Assembly: GCF_949987515.2 (NCBI RefSeq)
Contig: NC_082689.1
Span: 105,438,957 to 105,502,956 of the forward strand
Length of the DNA: 64,000 nt
Direction: 5' to 3'
From: Delphinus delphis
Lineage: Eukaryota; Chordata; Mammalia; Artiodactyla; Delphinidae
The notes under the pieces are model-generated. The model saw only the letters and a list, made by a program, of their open reading frames with translations, did no database searches and was not told the origin of the DNA. The position numbers and the translations under genes are program-made. Shown piece by piece: positions 36,110 through 49,145 of this stretch. The stretch's first letter is position 1. Every line of letters begins with the position of its first letter.

Positions 36110-36322
36110 GGGATTCCCTGGTGGCGCAGTGGTTGAGGGTCCGCCTGCCGATGCAGGCGACGCGGGTTCGTGCCCCGGTCCGGGAAGATCCCACATGCCG
36201 CGGAGCAGCTGGGCCCGTGAGCCATGGCCGCTGAGCCTGCGCGTCCGGAGCCTGTGCTCCGCAACGGGAGAGGTCACAGCAGTGAGAGGCCCGCGTACCG
36301 CAAAAAAAAAAAAAAAAAAAAA
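36110..36322 (+). mobile_element. Young CHR-type tRNA-derived SINE
   Basis: One of the least decayed copies. It keeps many CpG sites and a pure poly(A) of about 26. Target-site duplication aaaaagcaccttta (36096-36109) versus aaaaagccaccttta (36323-36337), one extra base. Its first bases read 'gggattccctggtggcgcag'. Confidence 0.93.
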
Positions 36323-36439
36323 AAAAAGCCACCTTTAATAGAACATGATTGTTAAAATATCTTAGTATCTGAGTTAACTTCTCCTTCATGAACAGTGTCA
36401 GTGACTACATTTTCTAAAAAACAGTTTGCAGGTATTCTG

Positions 36440-36645
36440 GACCCAGACTGGCCAAGTTAGAATTATGGTTCTGTTTACTACTAGCCCTGTGATGCTGAGC
36501 AAGTCATTAACAATCTCTGTGTCTCAGTTTCCCTCTCTGCTAACTGGGTAAGGACAGTAAGTAGCAGCTACATCACAGTGTGTTATAGGAATTAACTATA
36601 GAGCATTTAGAAGAGTGTCTGACACTTAGTGAATGCTCATTACTT
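36440..36645 (+). mobile_element. MIR relic
   Basis: Recognisable MIR: 'ctgagcaagtcattaacaat', 'ctgtgtctcagtttccctct', 'gagtgtctgacacttagtga'. The best preserved MIR in the window. It overlaps a 122-codon minus frame at 36573-36941 that I do not consider real. Confidence 0.8.
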
Positions 36646-39070
36646 TCTAAGGACACCTCATTTTGTGGTATTTCTGCAAATATTTCAGAATGACCCACAG
36701 ATGCATTTTGGAAATCTACAATCATCATAGCCTTTGCTTTGCCCCGTTGTGACTTACTCTGGACTAGGTGCAAGTAACCTTCACCAAAAGGAAAGAATAT
36801 ATGCCTTATTTGTGTGTTCTCAAGATCTAATGAAAGCATGTTATTTGAAGCACATAACAGTGCTTTATACATAAGAACTACACATGAAAAAAGAAAAGTA
36901 TAGAAAACCAATTTCCTCTTTTTCTTCCCATATTTTTCCATGAGGCTGGCATGGCTTCTGAATGTTGGTCCATTTTTCTATTACTCATTGGTTACCATAT
37001 CTTATAGCAGGTATTCATATTGACCTAGTTTATTTAAGAAATGAGGCAGAGTTCAGAAAATGGCTATGCTTGGTGGCCCAGCTGAGTTGCTCTGAAGGAC
37101 GGCCAGCACTCAACTGTTTCCAAGAGATCTAACTTCCTCCACCTACCTTCTCCTTTCCAGTCTTCCCAATAACAACATCAACAAAGGGTGGGGAGGGGGC
37201 TCTGGGGCATAAACAGCAGGAACAGATCCTGTTTTCACTCTTTTGCCTTGGTTGAATTTCAGAGTTCAAGATCTAGAAGTTCTTGGGACAAAGTGTTCAT
37301 TTAGCTTCCTAAAACCTTTATATTGGAAAACTTCACCTTCTCACTATGCCTGGTTACAAGACTGATGGGGAGTGTGGTGAGCTGAGGGCAAAACTCTTTG
37401 ACAAGCATATACAGGTATATATTCAAGCTCAGAATAGGGAAGCTGCATGATTGATTTCCACCAGAAATTGATACGGTGGAACAGTGGGTTGATTTGCTGG
37501 GATATAGTCAAATAAAACATTTGTGATTTAGGTAGGCAGACCTGTTGAGGGTGAAAACTAATCTGGAGAGATTTAACGGTTGTCAAGATTAAGTGAAAGA
37601 ACAGAAGTGAGCAGGTGTCTCATTGGCTTAGAGAATGTTTTCAGTCATGCTGTCTTTACTGCCTGTTTTGGGGGAAAAAATAGAGGGAGCCTCCTGGGTT
37701 AACTGACTGTTTAATATATCAGCTGCTAATCCCACCTCTTTCATCATCACCCTTTTTGCATAAGTCCTGTGTTAGAGATCACTGAAATGGACAAGGCAGG
37801 CACTTGATTAAAACTGGAAAGGGGAATTTCAAGTGCATTAGTAGTGACTGTTCTAGTTTGCAAATGTTAGAACCCCAATTTGAACTAGTACATGCAAAAG
37901 GGAAATTTATCAGCTCGTTGTCTCTGTGCTGGACCTCTTGCGTTTGTCCCTCTTGATCCATTCCTGGATTTTTCTACCTGCTCTTTTCTCAGGATGTTAA
38001 CCCATATGAATTATACCAGTGAGATCCCTTGTTCTTTGGTCTCTCATTTTGGCATTGGCAGGAGATTACAGAGATGAGGAAGGTGAGGTCAGAGTACTCC
38101 TTCTTCTTGCATCACCTGGTTTTGGCTACAGTTCTCTAACAAAGGTTAGAGTTACTGTCATAAATCCTTCTCTATAGAATTTTCTCTCTGCCTTCTGGTA
38201 GTCTTTCCCTCCCCTTGCTGCTTAGGAGAGGCAATGGCTCTCTACTCTTACTGCCCCATGCCTTGTGTTTCCCGTGCTCTCATCTTTGTAAATAGTCTCT
38301 TCATTAAAATTTCTTCAATTACTCAGCTTGAAGGAAGCATGACCCACTCACCTGTTTGGATTTGGTTTGATCAGCATCATCTTGATTGTTTTATAAGTAC
38401 AGTTAATCTTCAGTTCTCGGGTCACTTTGTTCCCATTTCCTTGAGGCCAGTTCTCAGAACTGTGTAAGATGGAGCAGCTTATGTCAGGGCTGTAGTCTGG
38501 TCATCAAGTAGTTAACTTCTTCCACCTGGTGGGAGTCTCAGTATCTGCAGAACAGCTCAAAGGATATGGCTCAGAATATTATCTGTAGCCCTTGAGGAGG
38601 AACTAAAGATCCTTAACTTTGCTTAATATCTGAACTATTATTATTTTGTCTTGTTGACTATTTTCCTTTGTTTCTGCACTTTTGCACTTCTCTCATTAAA
38701 TTTATTCTTTGGATATAGGGGAAGAACTAGGAGGCTAAAGTTTTTCTACAAACAAGAGGTAGGCGGAGGACATGGTAGGAGGGTATCTGTTCCAGGAAGG
38801 CCCCATAGGGTCCTGCTCAGTGACATCTCATCAGCCATATGTATTTATAGGAGACCAGAAATGCCTAGTGTCCTTCCTCATAGCCTCTACCATTGTCCTG
38901 GCTTCTGTGTCCCTGTGTCCTGCATCACTGCTTATTAAGTCTTACCTATTTTCTCTGGGCTGGATCAAGTCCAAACTTTTCCTGCTCTCTCTAGATCATA
39001 GTGTTCTCTCCTGCTGAGGTCTTATAGTGCTTGTTATCTGGATCTGTAAATTTCTACTAACATTATGCTT
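36646..39070. other. Unassigned sequence, possibly an old LTR-like or LINE relic in part
   Basis: About 2.4 kb without a clear gene. 37850-38360 has the texture of an ancient interspersed repeat ('ttctctctgccttctggtag', 'gtctcttcattaaaatttct'), but I cannot name the family. Frames up to 122 codons exist and none has a recognisable domain. Confidence 0.35.
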
Positions 39071-39088
39071 TGAACTTTTTATCTTTTT

Positions 39089-39294
39089 TTTTTTTTTTTT
39101 TTGCGGTATGCGGGCCTCTCACTGTTGTGGTCTCTCCCGTTGCAGAGCACAGGCTCCGGATGCGCAGGCTCGGCGGCCATGGCTCGCGGGCCCAGCCGCT
39201 CCGCGGCATGTGGGATCTTCCCGGACCGGGGCACAAACCCGTGTCCCCTGCATCGGCAGGCTGACTCTCAACAACTGTGCCACCAGAGAAGCCC
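39089..39294 (-). mobile_element. CHR-type tRNA-derived SINE with long TSD
   Basis: Full-length minus-strand copy. Target-site duplication of about 17-18 bp, tgaactttttatctttt, at 39071-39088 and 39295-39312. The T-rich end of the duplication blends into the tail, so its exact length is uncertain. Three overlapping plus-strand frames are SINE artefacts. Confidence 0.93.
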
Positions 39295-39312
39295 TGAACT
39301 TTTTATCTTTTT

Positions 39313-41904
39313 ATTTTTATCCCCAAATCTAGATTTTTAGGTATTTGAGTAGAAAATTAGTCATTCGTGTTTTTCTCATATTATAACTTCCTTGCATTGT
39401 ACCTCTCCAACTATCTATGGATACACATTAGATCAATGTATTTACTGCGATCAATCAGTATTTACTGCCATGACTTGGAAAGCTGATGCAGGTGATACAA
39501 AACAAAACAAAAAAATTCTGCACAGGAACCTAGTCCCTGCATTGCCCCAGATTCCCTTGTTTCCGTAAGTCTCAGCTCCATGTTCAGTGAAAAGTCTTGG
39601 TCACTGCTGCTGTTGCCTGCTCTCCTGAGACTGTATTCCTATTCCATCATCAGAGGCAATTCACTCTCCTTTTCTTCTAGACAATGATTTCACACCATTC
39701 CCTTCTTATGCAAACATCTAACACAAACACACACATTGTCATCCTGAGCTGATGACCTCATTCCTATTTCCAAACAGAAGCAAACTGTAGAAATTCCACA
39801 GGCTCTCACAAGCATACCTAACCAATTTTTGCAAGGAAATTTCCCAAAGCCACTCTAGTATGACTTCCACTGACCCCAATGAGGCAAGAACCTCAGCAAT
39901 TGCAGGAATACAGAAGGTCTGGCTCCTCTCTACTTCTGAAATCCGATAAGGCAGGTGGCTCAAATGAAACTTTGGCCTTGGAATTCACTTTCTGGAAGCT
40001 ATATGGAGGGACTGGGTGACCTAACCTAAAACGGAGGGGAATCAATCACTTGGGAGTAAACCTTGTCAGATGAAACATTAGGAGGTGTGCAGGACCCAGC
40101 AGATAAATCCTCAACCCTTTTTTTTTCTTTAAAGGACTGTTTCTAGTCCCAGTGGCTTCACAGGGCCTGTCTGGAGGATGTACCATGGAATCAAGCAATG
40201 GTTTGTGTTGTCTCAAGACTGTGTACCCACATTATTTGTAAACCACATTGAGCCTCAGAATTAAAGGGATTTTCTCAAAGTATCATCATTTGAATTCATA
40301 ATTTACTAACCCTTGACATACTTCATTGCAAACAATACTTCCATGATTGAAAAGATAAAACTTCCTCTAATTACTTGCATATCATTAGGGATTTTATGGC
40401 ACATGGTTCTTACACTCTATCAGGGATGCAGGAGATGCTTCCTGGATGAGTGTCTTTCCTAGAGGACTACAGGGCAGCCCAGGCCACTTTATATAGCCTT
40501 ACATGCTTAAGTACCTTTCAGCAGTTGGGGAGGGTATCCTGACATTATCCTCATGGCCCTACAGGCCTCCAGATTTAGAGGCCATTCTCACAAACTGTCC
40601 AATCAGTGTGCTTTACAGAAGATTTAGAGGCTTGAAACAGTCAGGATATAATTGTATACAACTTAAGAATCATCCTCCTTCTCTTCTCCAGACAGTTAAA
40701 AATTTCTAAATCATCACAGGCACACTTAGCCTTTTGTGAAAGATCTCTAGGGAAGATGACTTCAAAGCTTTCTCAGCAGCTAATTCAGAGGCTAATACCC
40801 TTCCCAGTCAGTTTTTCCTGCACTTGAAACTGAATTTCTGTGACAATCAAAACTCATTTCTCTTTGGCATCTCTGCTGGGACACAACATAAACTTGCAAA
40901 GTATTATAATAGATTATCTGGCAGATAGATTTCAAAAACACCAATAGTAATAGACTTATAATTTAATAATAAGACCAGGAAAAAAATAAGTACTTGAAGC
41001 AATAGCTTGTGAAAAGCTGCTAATTGGAACTAGTACCCCAGAAGGCACTCATTGAAATGGGAAATATGCAAGATTAAGTATTGGGAGAGAAAGGGGCGAG
41101 AGAGAAGGGAAATGTCGCTACAAATAACAAGAGTTCATAACTGCAATGCTTTGGGGCTGACACAGACCATACAGGGCAAATAAATTGTCCAAATCCCTCT
41201 GCTATGTAGATATAGAAATAACAGGAGAAAACCCTCTTCCTAGCAAGCCCAAGGTAAAGCACTCCATAATGATTGCACTCAGCAATCCATAATAGAGAAA
41301 GAACAACAAGAGAAATTAGGTCAATGGGAAATTTGGGGTGAAATTATCACTTCTGTGACATATTCCACTCCAGCCCTGAGAGGGCCATGGCAGACACTGT
41401 CGGCTCGCAGGGCAGCCGGTATTTTTTGTCTTCCTTTGAAAGAGAATCTTAATTATTTTCATGTATTCATGTCCAGCCCAGGAGGTAAATTTGGATTCAT
41501 CTAAGATAACCTAGGTCATTCTACCTTCCACAGTAGAATTTGGGATGATCTTGGGGTGAAGTTTGGGCCAATAAGACAAAAAGTAAAGTCCCCAAGAAAC
41601 ACTTCTATCCATCTTAAAAGCTAGTCGAGGGTGACATTTTTTTTTCCTTATCTTGTCCCTGGACTTGGTTTCATGAGACTGTGGTATCTGGAAGAGTAGC
41701 AACCATCATACAACCATAAGAACATATGCCTGAAAGCCATGCCATCAACTTGAATAGGCAGGGTGAAAATATGGGACCATACTTGCTGGTTTATGAATTA
41801 ACTACAGTAGGAACCACTGGACCTCCAGATTGAGAAAAGAGCTGCATTAAATGTTGAGTCTCTGAAACATGGTTTTGGTAAATAGAGCCAATAGAAAAAT
41901 TAGC
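39313..41904. other. Unassigned, probably single-copy sequence
   Basis: About 2.6 kb with no recognised gene, exon or repeat. Mixed composition with scattered short frames only. Confidence 0.4.
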
Positions 41905-41908
41905 TAAT

Positions 41909-41987
41909 TTTTTTCTTTCCATTCTCCTTTCCTTCCTTCCTTCTTTCCTCCCTCCCTTCCTTCCTGCTTCCCTGCCTTCTTTCTGTT
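41909..41987. repeat. Pyrimidine-rich (CTTC/TTCC)n tract
   Basis: Almost pure T/C on the plus strand, with CCTT units and variants. Imperfect microsatellite with strand asymmetry. Confidence 0.9.
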
Positions 41988-42540
41988 CATCCTTTTAGTG
42001 ATGGGAAAGTTGTAGATTAAGGTATGTGAGTATTCTACATCAGCTCATTCAGTCCAAAATATGTTTTATAAGCAAAGGGTTAGAAAGGAAGATGATGCTA
42101 ATATATGAAGTAGTAAAAAGAAAAAAAAAGTTAGACAGTGGCTGAGCAGCAATGACCTAGAAATAAACACTGAAGAGAGCTCCTTTTATAAGGGAGTTAT
42201 GTTTAATGACATGGGAGACATGAAAATCTTTGAAGAACACACAGAATTACACAGAAAGAGATAGAAGTATGATGCACTTATGAATCAATTTATTAGAAGA
42301 AAGAAAGATGCAGGAGAAAAAGAACCAAACTAGGAGGAAGGAGTGATTGACCTTTGTCCTCTTTCTCTCATGCAATCATAAGCCAGGACAGAGCTTCCTC
42401 TCTGCACATGGTAATAATAATGCATGTTCTATTCATCCTCAAAGTATCATTAATGGTAAAATAAAATAATGGGGAAATGCTTTGAAAAGAATAAAATAAA
42501 TTCTCATCATAGTAATAACATGACAAAGTATATTATGACA
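41988..42540. other. Unassigned sequence
   Basis: No feature recognised. Confidence 0.35.
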
Positions 42541-42544
42541 AAAT

Positions 42545-42690
42545 ATGTTCCATTTATAGGATACCGAGTTTATCACATTTGATACATTCTTGCAAAGAAA
42601 TTATATGGATGTCATTTTCAGATAAGAAAACTGAGGCTTAAAGAAATTCTTATTTGTCTGAATGTACACAACTAATCAATGGGAGAACTA
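42545..42690 (-). mobile_element. MIR relic
   Basis: Reverse-complement MIR: 'gataagaaaactgaggctta', 'tgtacacaactaatcaatgg'. The core 'gaaaactgaggc' is intact. Confidence 0.7.
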
Positions 42691-43419
42691 TATCTAACCT
42701 ACAATTTCATATATATACAAACTAAGCAAAGATATATCTTTTACCACCCCCCCTTTCCATTTACATTGAGCTTGTCCTAAACTGCTATCTGTTGTTTCTA
42801 TTTACAATAGGGAGGAGAGGGACCTAAAGAGTTTACTTCAAAGTATCCCTGATAAATTCAAGAGTGGTTGACTCAGTGGAGGTTGATCATAGCCAACAAG
42901 TGTTTACCCCCTTACCCCTTCAGAGCAGTGAGAGAGGATAACTTTTAAACACACTGGACACACTTCATATTCAGCTAGATCAGAGTGGTCTTCTGCCGGA
43001 ACTCTTGCACAAGTTTGTAGGAGTGCAAGTCTGTTCATTATTAAGCTTATAACATGGAAAGTAGTTCATTTGTATGGAAATAGTTGAATTGGGATGATGA
43101 GTTCCTTGTTCAAAATGAAACACAGATTTCTGATTAAAAGCCAAATCATTCTTTGAAAAGGTCGAAAATGATGACTTCAAGTGAAATTATGTCAGCTCTA
43201 TTTTATATGGGTTATTGATGAAGCGCCCTCCAAAATATGATCTGGTTCTCTGGTGTTTCTGTGTGATTGCAAATTTTAAAGTCTCCTTTCAGTAGATACA
43301 TATTGAATGCCTAGATACATTTTGAATGCACAGATTTTGTGTTTTATGACAAAAATAGACTAAGGGATTATATCAATCAAGGCCCTGGTGGGCATTATAC
43401 ACATTACCTTGTAAAGCTA
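42691..43419. other. Unassigned sequence
   Basis: No feature recognised. Confidence 0.35.
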
Positions 43420-43890
43420 AGCATAAGTTATTTTATGATCCAGCATGTCTTCCCAAAATAGATAGGTGTACATATCTACAAAAATGAGTATATATACCCT
43501 AAAAACATGTGTATAAAATGTGTATGGAAATAATATTCATAAGTAAGAACTGAAAACAACCCAAACGTCCATTAACAGTAGGAAAAAAAAAAAAAAAAAA
43601 AAGATGGGTCTCACACAGATGACACTATACAAACAAGTTAAACACCAATGAGGGCATATGCATGATTTTATTTCCATAAAGTTTAAGAATAGATAAATTT
43701 TACCTTTGGTGTTAGAAGTTAGAAAGTATTTGGAGGCTTTGGAAACATTAAATGGTAGGGCTTATGAGGGCTGCCAGAAATGTTCCCTTTATCCATCCCT
43801 GTACTGCATATATCTGTAAAAATTCACAACACTGGACATTTAGGATTTGTGCATGTTACTGTATTAATTGGATACCTAATAAAAAGAATT
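43420..43890 (+). mobile_element. Ancient L1M 3' end with internal poly(A)
   Basis: Reads an old L1 3' region: 'gaaaacaacccaaacgtcca' (about 43551), an A run at about 43583-43602, and a terminal part 'catttaggatttgtgcatgt ... ggatacctaataaaaa'. No open frame of ORF2 type remains. Confidence 0.6.
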
Positions 43891-45294
43891 CAATCAGAGT
43901 TCCTGATTCTATATTTCACAATTCTATATTTAAAAGAAAAGCATTGCACAGATGTTTTAGAGCTTTTAAAAAGCTAGTGAATGGGTAATTCTGACTGGTC
44001 TGGTTTATGTTTCCCACAACTAGTTCTGCAGTGACTAGTAGAACCAGTATCCAGCTTCCTGTAAATTACAATAGATAACCAGCAGTAAATTTGAATCTAA
44101 ATTTTATGCAGATTTATAATAATGAGTTCTTTTTACATTTCACTCCAATAGTTGCCTTATTAAAAGAAAATATACATTCGCCATCCTCTTTATTAGAAAA
44201 AAACTATCAATTTTTTTTTTTTTTTTTTTTTGGTTACTATAGGTCTCCTTTATCTGGAATAGGTTTCTAATCTATAATTACATTCCAACAGTAATAATGG
44301 TTAAAATGAGACAGTTGAGGTATAATTAACATTGCATTGTGGGCTGCTTTTCTTTATTTTACAGAAAGAAAAACATGAAATCCTTTATGACTTCTTTTAT
44401 GAAAACATTGGCTTTTATGTACATTATTTTGTATTCTTGGTTTGTAGTGTATAGTGTATAAGGAGATCTTTGAATCAAGCTCTTTTTCACAGTTTTCTTT
44501 CTTTTTTTTTTTTTTGAATAGCTGTGCTTTGAGGGATAATGGTTTTATTTAGGAAGTTACTTTTAAATTACTGTATTCCTTTATTTTTTTTCCAATGTCC
44601 TTAACTGTATTTTAATGATTTTGATTTCCAGATAATGATATTCATTCTCACAGACCAGAGAACTCCAATTTTAACCAAATATTTTATTCTTCACCCTTTC
44701 TTATTGCATTACCTTTTAATTTAGAAAAGTTTTCTTTTTAAGGGCATTGACTCTTGATTATGTAAGGACCATTCTAGTTGAGTTAGCTTACTTGATTAGA
44801 GTGTGTACTAATAAAGTCAAGTTTTGAGGTTTCATACCTGAAGGGAAAATAGACTTTACCCATAAGTCAGATTGAGCTGCCCTGTAAGTACCTTGCAGGG
44901 GCCCAGTGACTTAGGTGTCTGGATTCTTTCATCTATAAATGAATGAATGAATATGAGTTAATAGAAGGATAAATAACAGATAACATTAAACCACTTTCTC
45001 AGTTGATAAGAGGATTAGCTGCAAATATCTGATTTTTCAGAATTTCGACAGCACTGGTAAAGTGTTATGCATTGAAATATATATTTTCCCCTCTTCAACT
45101 TATTATTCCAAAACTAAACTCAAATTAACAGCCTAAAATATGGCAGGCACTTTGCACAAGGCTTAACATGTAGGAACAAATATGACACAGTCGAATACTC
45201 AGGTAATTCATAGCTAATTGAGGGAGGGGACTGTGTGTGAAGATGCTTTAATCAACAATTAGCATTTAGAGTGTGCTAGAAAAAATGTATAAGC
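43891..45294. other. Unassigned AT-rich sequence
   Basis: Contains a T run of about 22 at 44210-44231. No gene or repeat recognised otherwise. Confidence 0.4.
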
Positions 45295-45309
45295 AAGAAG
45301 AGATGACAG

Positions 45310-45516
45310 GGCTTCCCTGGTGACACAGTGGTTGAGGGTCCGCCTGCCGATGCAAGGGACGCGGGTTCGTGCCCCGGTCTGGGAGGATCCCACGTGCCGC
45401 GGAGCGGCTGGGTCCGTGAGCCATGGCCGCTGAGCCTGCACGTCCGGAGCCTGTTGCTCCGCGGCGGGAGAGGCCACAGCGGTGGGAGGCCCGCGTACCG
45501 CAAAAAAAAAAAAAAA
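45310..45516 (+). mobile_element. Young CHR-type tRNA-derived SINE
   Basis: CpG-rich, little decayed copy with a pure poly(A). Perfect 15-bp target-site duplication aagaagagatgacag at 45295-45309 and 45517-45531. Frames on both strands are SINE artefacts. Confidence 0.95.
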
Positions 45517-45531
45517 AAGAAGAGATGACAG

Positions 45532-45985
45532 AAAGAAGAAAGTGAATAACTTTATAGGAATACTTATGGGTGGGTGTGGACATCAGGGGAAGCTTTTTGA
45601 GAAAATCAAAGTCTTTGTGATAGAAGACCTTCCCATTCCTCTACTTATCCTTCTCATCCTTCTGTTTTCTTTCTATCCTGTTGGAATAAGCTTCTTTTTA
45701 TGTTCTTCCCACATTCTAGCGAATGTGCCTCTTCTTTTTATATGCATGAAGTCCCTCTATATCTACCCTCTTTCTTCACATATGCTATTATTTTTCTTCA
45801 TCCAGAAAATTCTGGCTTTTCTCATACCTTTGAAACAACTATAGTGAAACCCTTTCTTGTTTCCATCCTTGACTCTATTCTTTGTTCTATTTAATTCCGT
45901 CCTTACTCAAGAAGTTTAAATTAGCCTGTCTACTCAGTTTGTACATCTTCCCCTTCCCTTTACTTATTAGTCCACTGTAGAACAG
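45532..45985. other. Unassigned pyrimidine-rich sequence
   Basis: Plus-strand frames (for example 45482-45844) begin in the SINE and continue through T-rich DNA. May be the upstream part of the following L2, but too diverged to say. Confidence 0.35.
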
Positions 45986-45989
45986 ATGT

Positions 45990-46330
45990 TGTTTTAACTA
46001 GGGTCACCAATAAGTTTCATTTTCAAAATATTTTGAGACATCTCTGCATTTTCTGGACCTCTCTGGTGCTTTGATAGTGCTGGATTATCCTTCTTTCTTG
46101 AAAGAGTCACTTCCTTTCGCTTCCGTGCTGAGAACTTCTCCAGGATTTTCTCCTATGTCACTGAGAAATTTCTTTCATTTTCTTCTAATGTTTTTTTGTT
46201 TTGTTTCTTCCTAAACGTGAATAATACACTTTGGTTTTAACCCTTCTCAATCTACACATTCTCAATTTAAATGACTCTCCCTATGATTCCCAAAAGCTTG
46301 TCTTCAACATAAGCCTTGCCAATGATTTCA
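45990..46330 (+). mobile_element. L2 (LINE-2) reverse-transcriptase region relic
   Basis: The order of degenerate pieces matches the L2/CR1-type RT coding region: 'tctggacctctctggtgctt' (LDLS-A-F-like), 'ttccgtgctgagaacttctc' followed by 'ctcctatgtcactgag' (W-x-S-Y-L-S-like), then 'cttctcaatctacacattct'. Frames are broken. Confidence 0.5.
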
Positions 46331-48865
46331 GATTTAACTTTGGAAAATGCTTTTGAAACACACATGCACACACTCATTTGATGGAGAAACGTTGAATCCA
46401 AGTTTTGAAAGATAAATAAGAAGTTGGCAAATGGAACGAGGATACACATATACTTATACTTAAGATACACATATACTTAAGTATAATATACTTAACTGAG
46501 AAACAGCATATGGAAAAGGGGTCGGGCCCTGAATCATGAAATAATATTTTGGGGTGGAGAACAAGTTTGACTGTTAGTGTTAAAAAAAAAAAATCAGGGG
46601 CATGGAAAGAAAAAAAAAATCAGGAAGACAAGGAGAACAAAACTAAAATAAAAACAAAACAAAACAAAACGTGTATAGCATCCTTATGAGTTTTTTTTTT
46701 CTTCTTCTTTTTATCCTGCAATAGACACAGCATATGAATTCAGGGTTTGGGGAAGAAAGTAAGTATAACCTGCTCTGGTAGTTATGTGGACCACGAGGTG
46801 AGATGTGTAATAGATGCAAATAAGACAAGTGTAAAGGGGCCCAGAAACAGTTGAAAGGTGTTTTTGCCTCCAATGCTGTCACTAACCTCCCCTGTGAGGA
46901 CCATGTGTTATCTTCTGTCTTTTATATCTCTCACTTAAAGCTTAGAGAAATGGTCTCCAAACTTTTGGATAGCACACCCTGTCAGTAAAGCAAACCAAGA
47001 AATACAACTTTAGGGGATGCTGATAGAGTTATATTTGTTTGTATTATATATGCATGTCCTGTTGCACTCATATGCAATAAACATGCACAAGAGAAAATTT
47101 TAAATTATAAGACAAAGCTGAAACTAAATGTTTTGAAATGATTAATGTGTTTTAGTTCAAAAATCCTTTTAGCTTGAATGGATGTGTGTGTATAAGCATT
47201 GCTTTCACACAGATATGATTACTTCATATATATGTAACACATATATCCGCATATATGATCGTTTATGCCTAATTATTTTTTAAAACATTGGTTTAACGTT
47301 TTTTATATAGCATTTCAAAGAGCTGGTTCTAGTTTAATTTATAATGATATTGCTTTTAATGATTGTCATAGATTGAAAAAAAAAAATCCTCACCAAGGAA
47401 CAATTTGTACAATATTCACTTAGGTAAAGTTCTTGTTAATAGCAGTGGTTATGGATTTATATCCATAGTTCAAGTAGATTTTATGACTTCATGTACTTGT
47501 GCTGACTTTATTGTTATATCTGATTACATCCTCATTTTTTAACCTCTATGTTTCAAGTGAAGAATTCATTTTAGAATTTAAAATGTCAGCTCTGCAAATT
47601 TTTATTTTTGGTTTACCTTGTTGGTTTAGATCATTAATATGATTTTTAATTTACAGTTTCCTTGAAGGTGTTTTTTGAAATTACCTATTTTGTGAGACTT
47701 ATTTTAGTTGAAGTTAGATTACTTCCTTTGTAAATTCATTTAACCACACAAAAGCTGAAATAAGTTGCAATATACTAGATGTAGATACCAGAATGAGGAC
47801 CACATTCTGAAACTTTTTGACCTTCTGACCAATAGACCCCAGCTAAAAGGAGGGGATTTAAAATATAATTTCAAAAAAGTTTTGAAAAATTTCCTACAAA
47901 TACAAAATAAACACTTGTCAAAGATGTTATTCAATTCATTAATTAATGACATAAATAGTAAAAAAGGGAATGGTGCTTCAAAGAACAGTTAAGGAGCTGA
48001 GTACTTATAGGCAATTTAGTAAAGAATGTTAGACTAAGATAAGATCTCTTTGCTACATGTCCTACAGGGCAATAAACCACATCCTTTAGGGTTATCTTCT
48101 GTGCCTGGCATGTGCATTTCTATTAGAAAAACAGTTGACAAACAAACATGAAATTTCACTAAGTCTGACATCTCTACTTTTAAAAAATAGTGATTTGATC
48201 AAAGTATATTTCAGTAAATGGTAATTCTGAGGTGTACTTGTGCTTTCGGTTGATCAACTTTAGTCCAATTTCTAAGTTATTTTTCTTAACATTTTGAAAT
48301 GTGTTGTTTTCAACACTGTTCATAATAAGGATAAAATGCATGAACAAAGCTGACCTAACCTAAGAAATCAATGCACAGTTTGGCATAATCAAAACCACTA
48401 ATGATCAGTGTTCTATTTCCCTTGGGGCTGTTATCTGAAACAGCATGATCACAAAAGATATTCTATAGCATGTATTATTGAGACAAACAGAGAAAGAAAT
48501 GCAGTGTGCAACTGTTTTTATTGTATCTGTCATAAGATTTGACTGTGTGTACACCGAGAGCAAAGAGCTCTCTTATGTACAGAAATATAAGGACAAAGGA
48601 CAAAAAAAATCCATAACTCCCTGGAATATAATTCAGGAAGCGCAGAGAAGAAAAGTTGAGGCAATGTACAGAATTCTGTTTTTCAGATTTCTATTGTTTT
48701 ATCAACAATTTATTGTGAATCTATCTTGTGTTTGTTTGGAAATCAGATCTTAATCTGTGTCCTTACTAATTTTATTTATGTTGGAGAGAGAGATGCAATG
48801 AACTGTAAAGTCATAGAAGTATGTAGGGCTAGAGTAGAATATGTATAAATATTCCTGGGCAAGTG
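46331..48865. other. Unassigned AT-rich sequence
   Basis: About 2.5 kb with no gene. Short A runs at 46580-46620 and 47374-47386. About 46945-47000 ('ggtctccaaacttttggata') could be the edge of an old hAT-like element, not supported further. The 75-91 codon frames at 47765 and 48478 have no domain. Confidence 0.35.
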
Positions 48866-49145
48866 TTAGGAGAGAGTTCATAGGGAAGGGGACACTTAAG
48901 CTCTAAATCTTGAAAGATTAGAAAACATTTTCCAGGTGGACAAGGTGGAGAAAGGCTTGCCAATTGGACCTGGCAGTGTACACAGGCATGAGACTATAAA
49001 CAGCATTATGACTTTGGAGAGATGAATGTGGTTTGGGGTGTGAGGTAGAGTATGAGGGAAAAGGAGGCTGGAAATCACAGAGGGCAGAGTAATGAGTCTT
49101 CTAAATCATACAAGCTATTTTGTACTTTATCAATGACAAACCTCT
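48866..49145 (+). mobile_element. Ancient interspersed repeat, family not named
   Basis: The sequence pattern (about 48890 'gacacttaagctctaaatct', 'aagattagaaaacattttcc', about 49105 'catacaagctattttgtac') matches a common old mammalian repeat whose name I cannot recall with certainty. Non-coding. Confidence 0.4.

Noticed and set aside
36573..36941. 122-codon minus-strand frame
   Set aside because: It overlaps a well-preserved MIR and has no recognisable domain, homologue or gene context. Chance frame.
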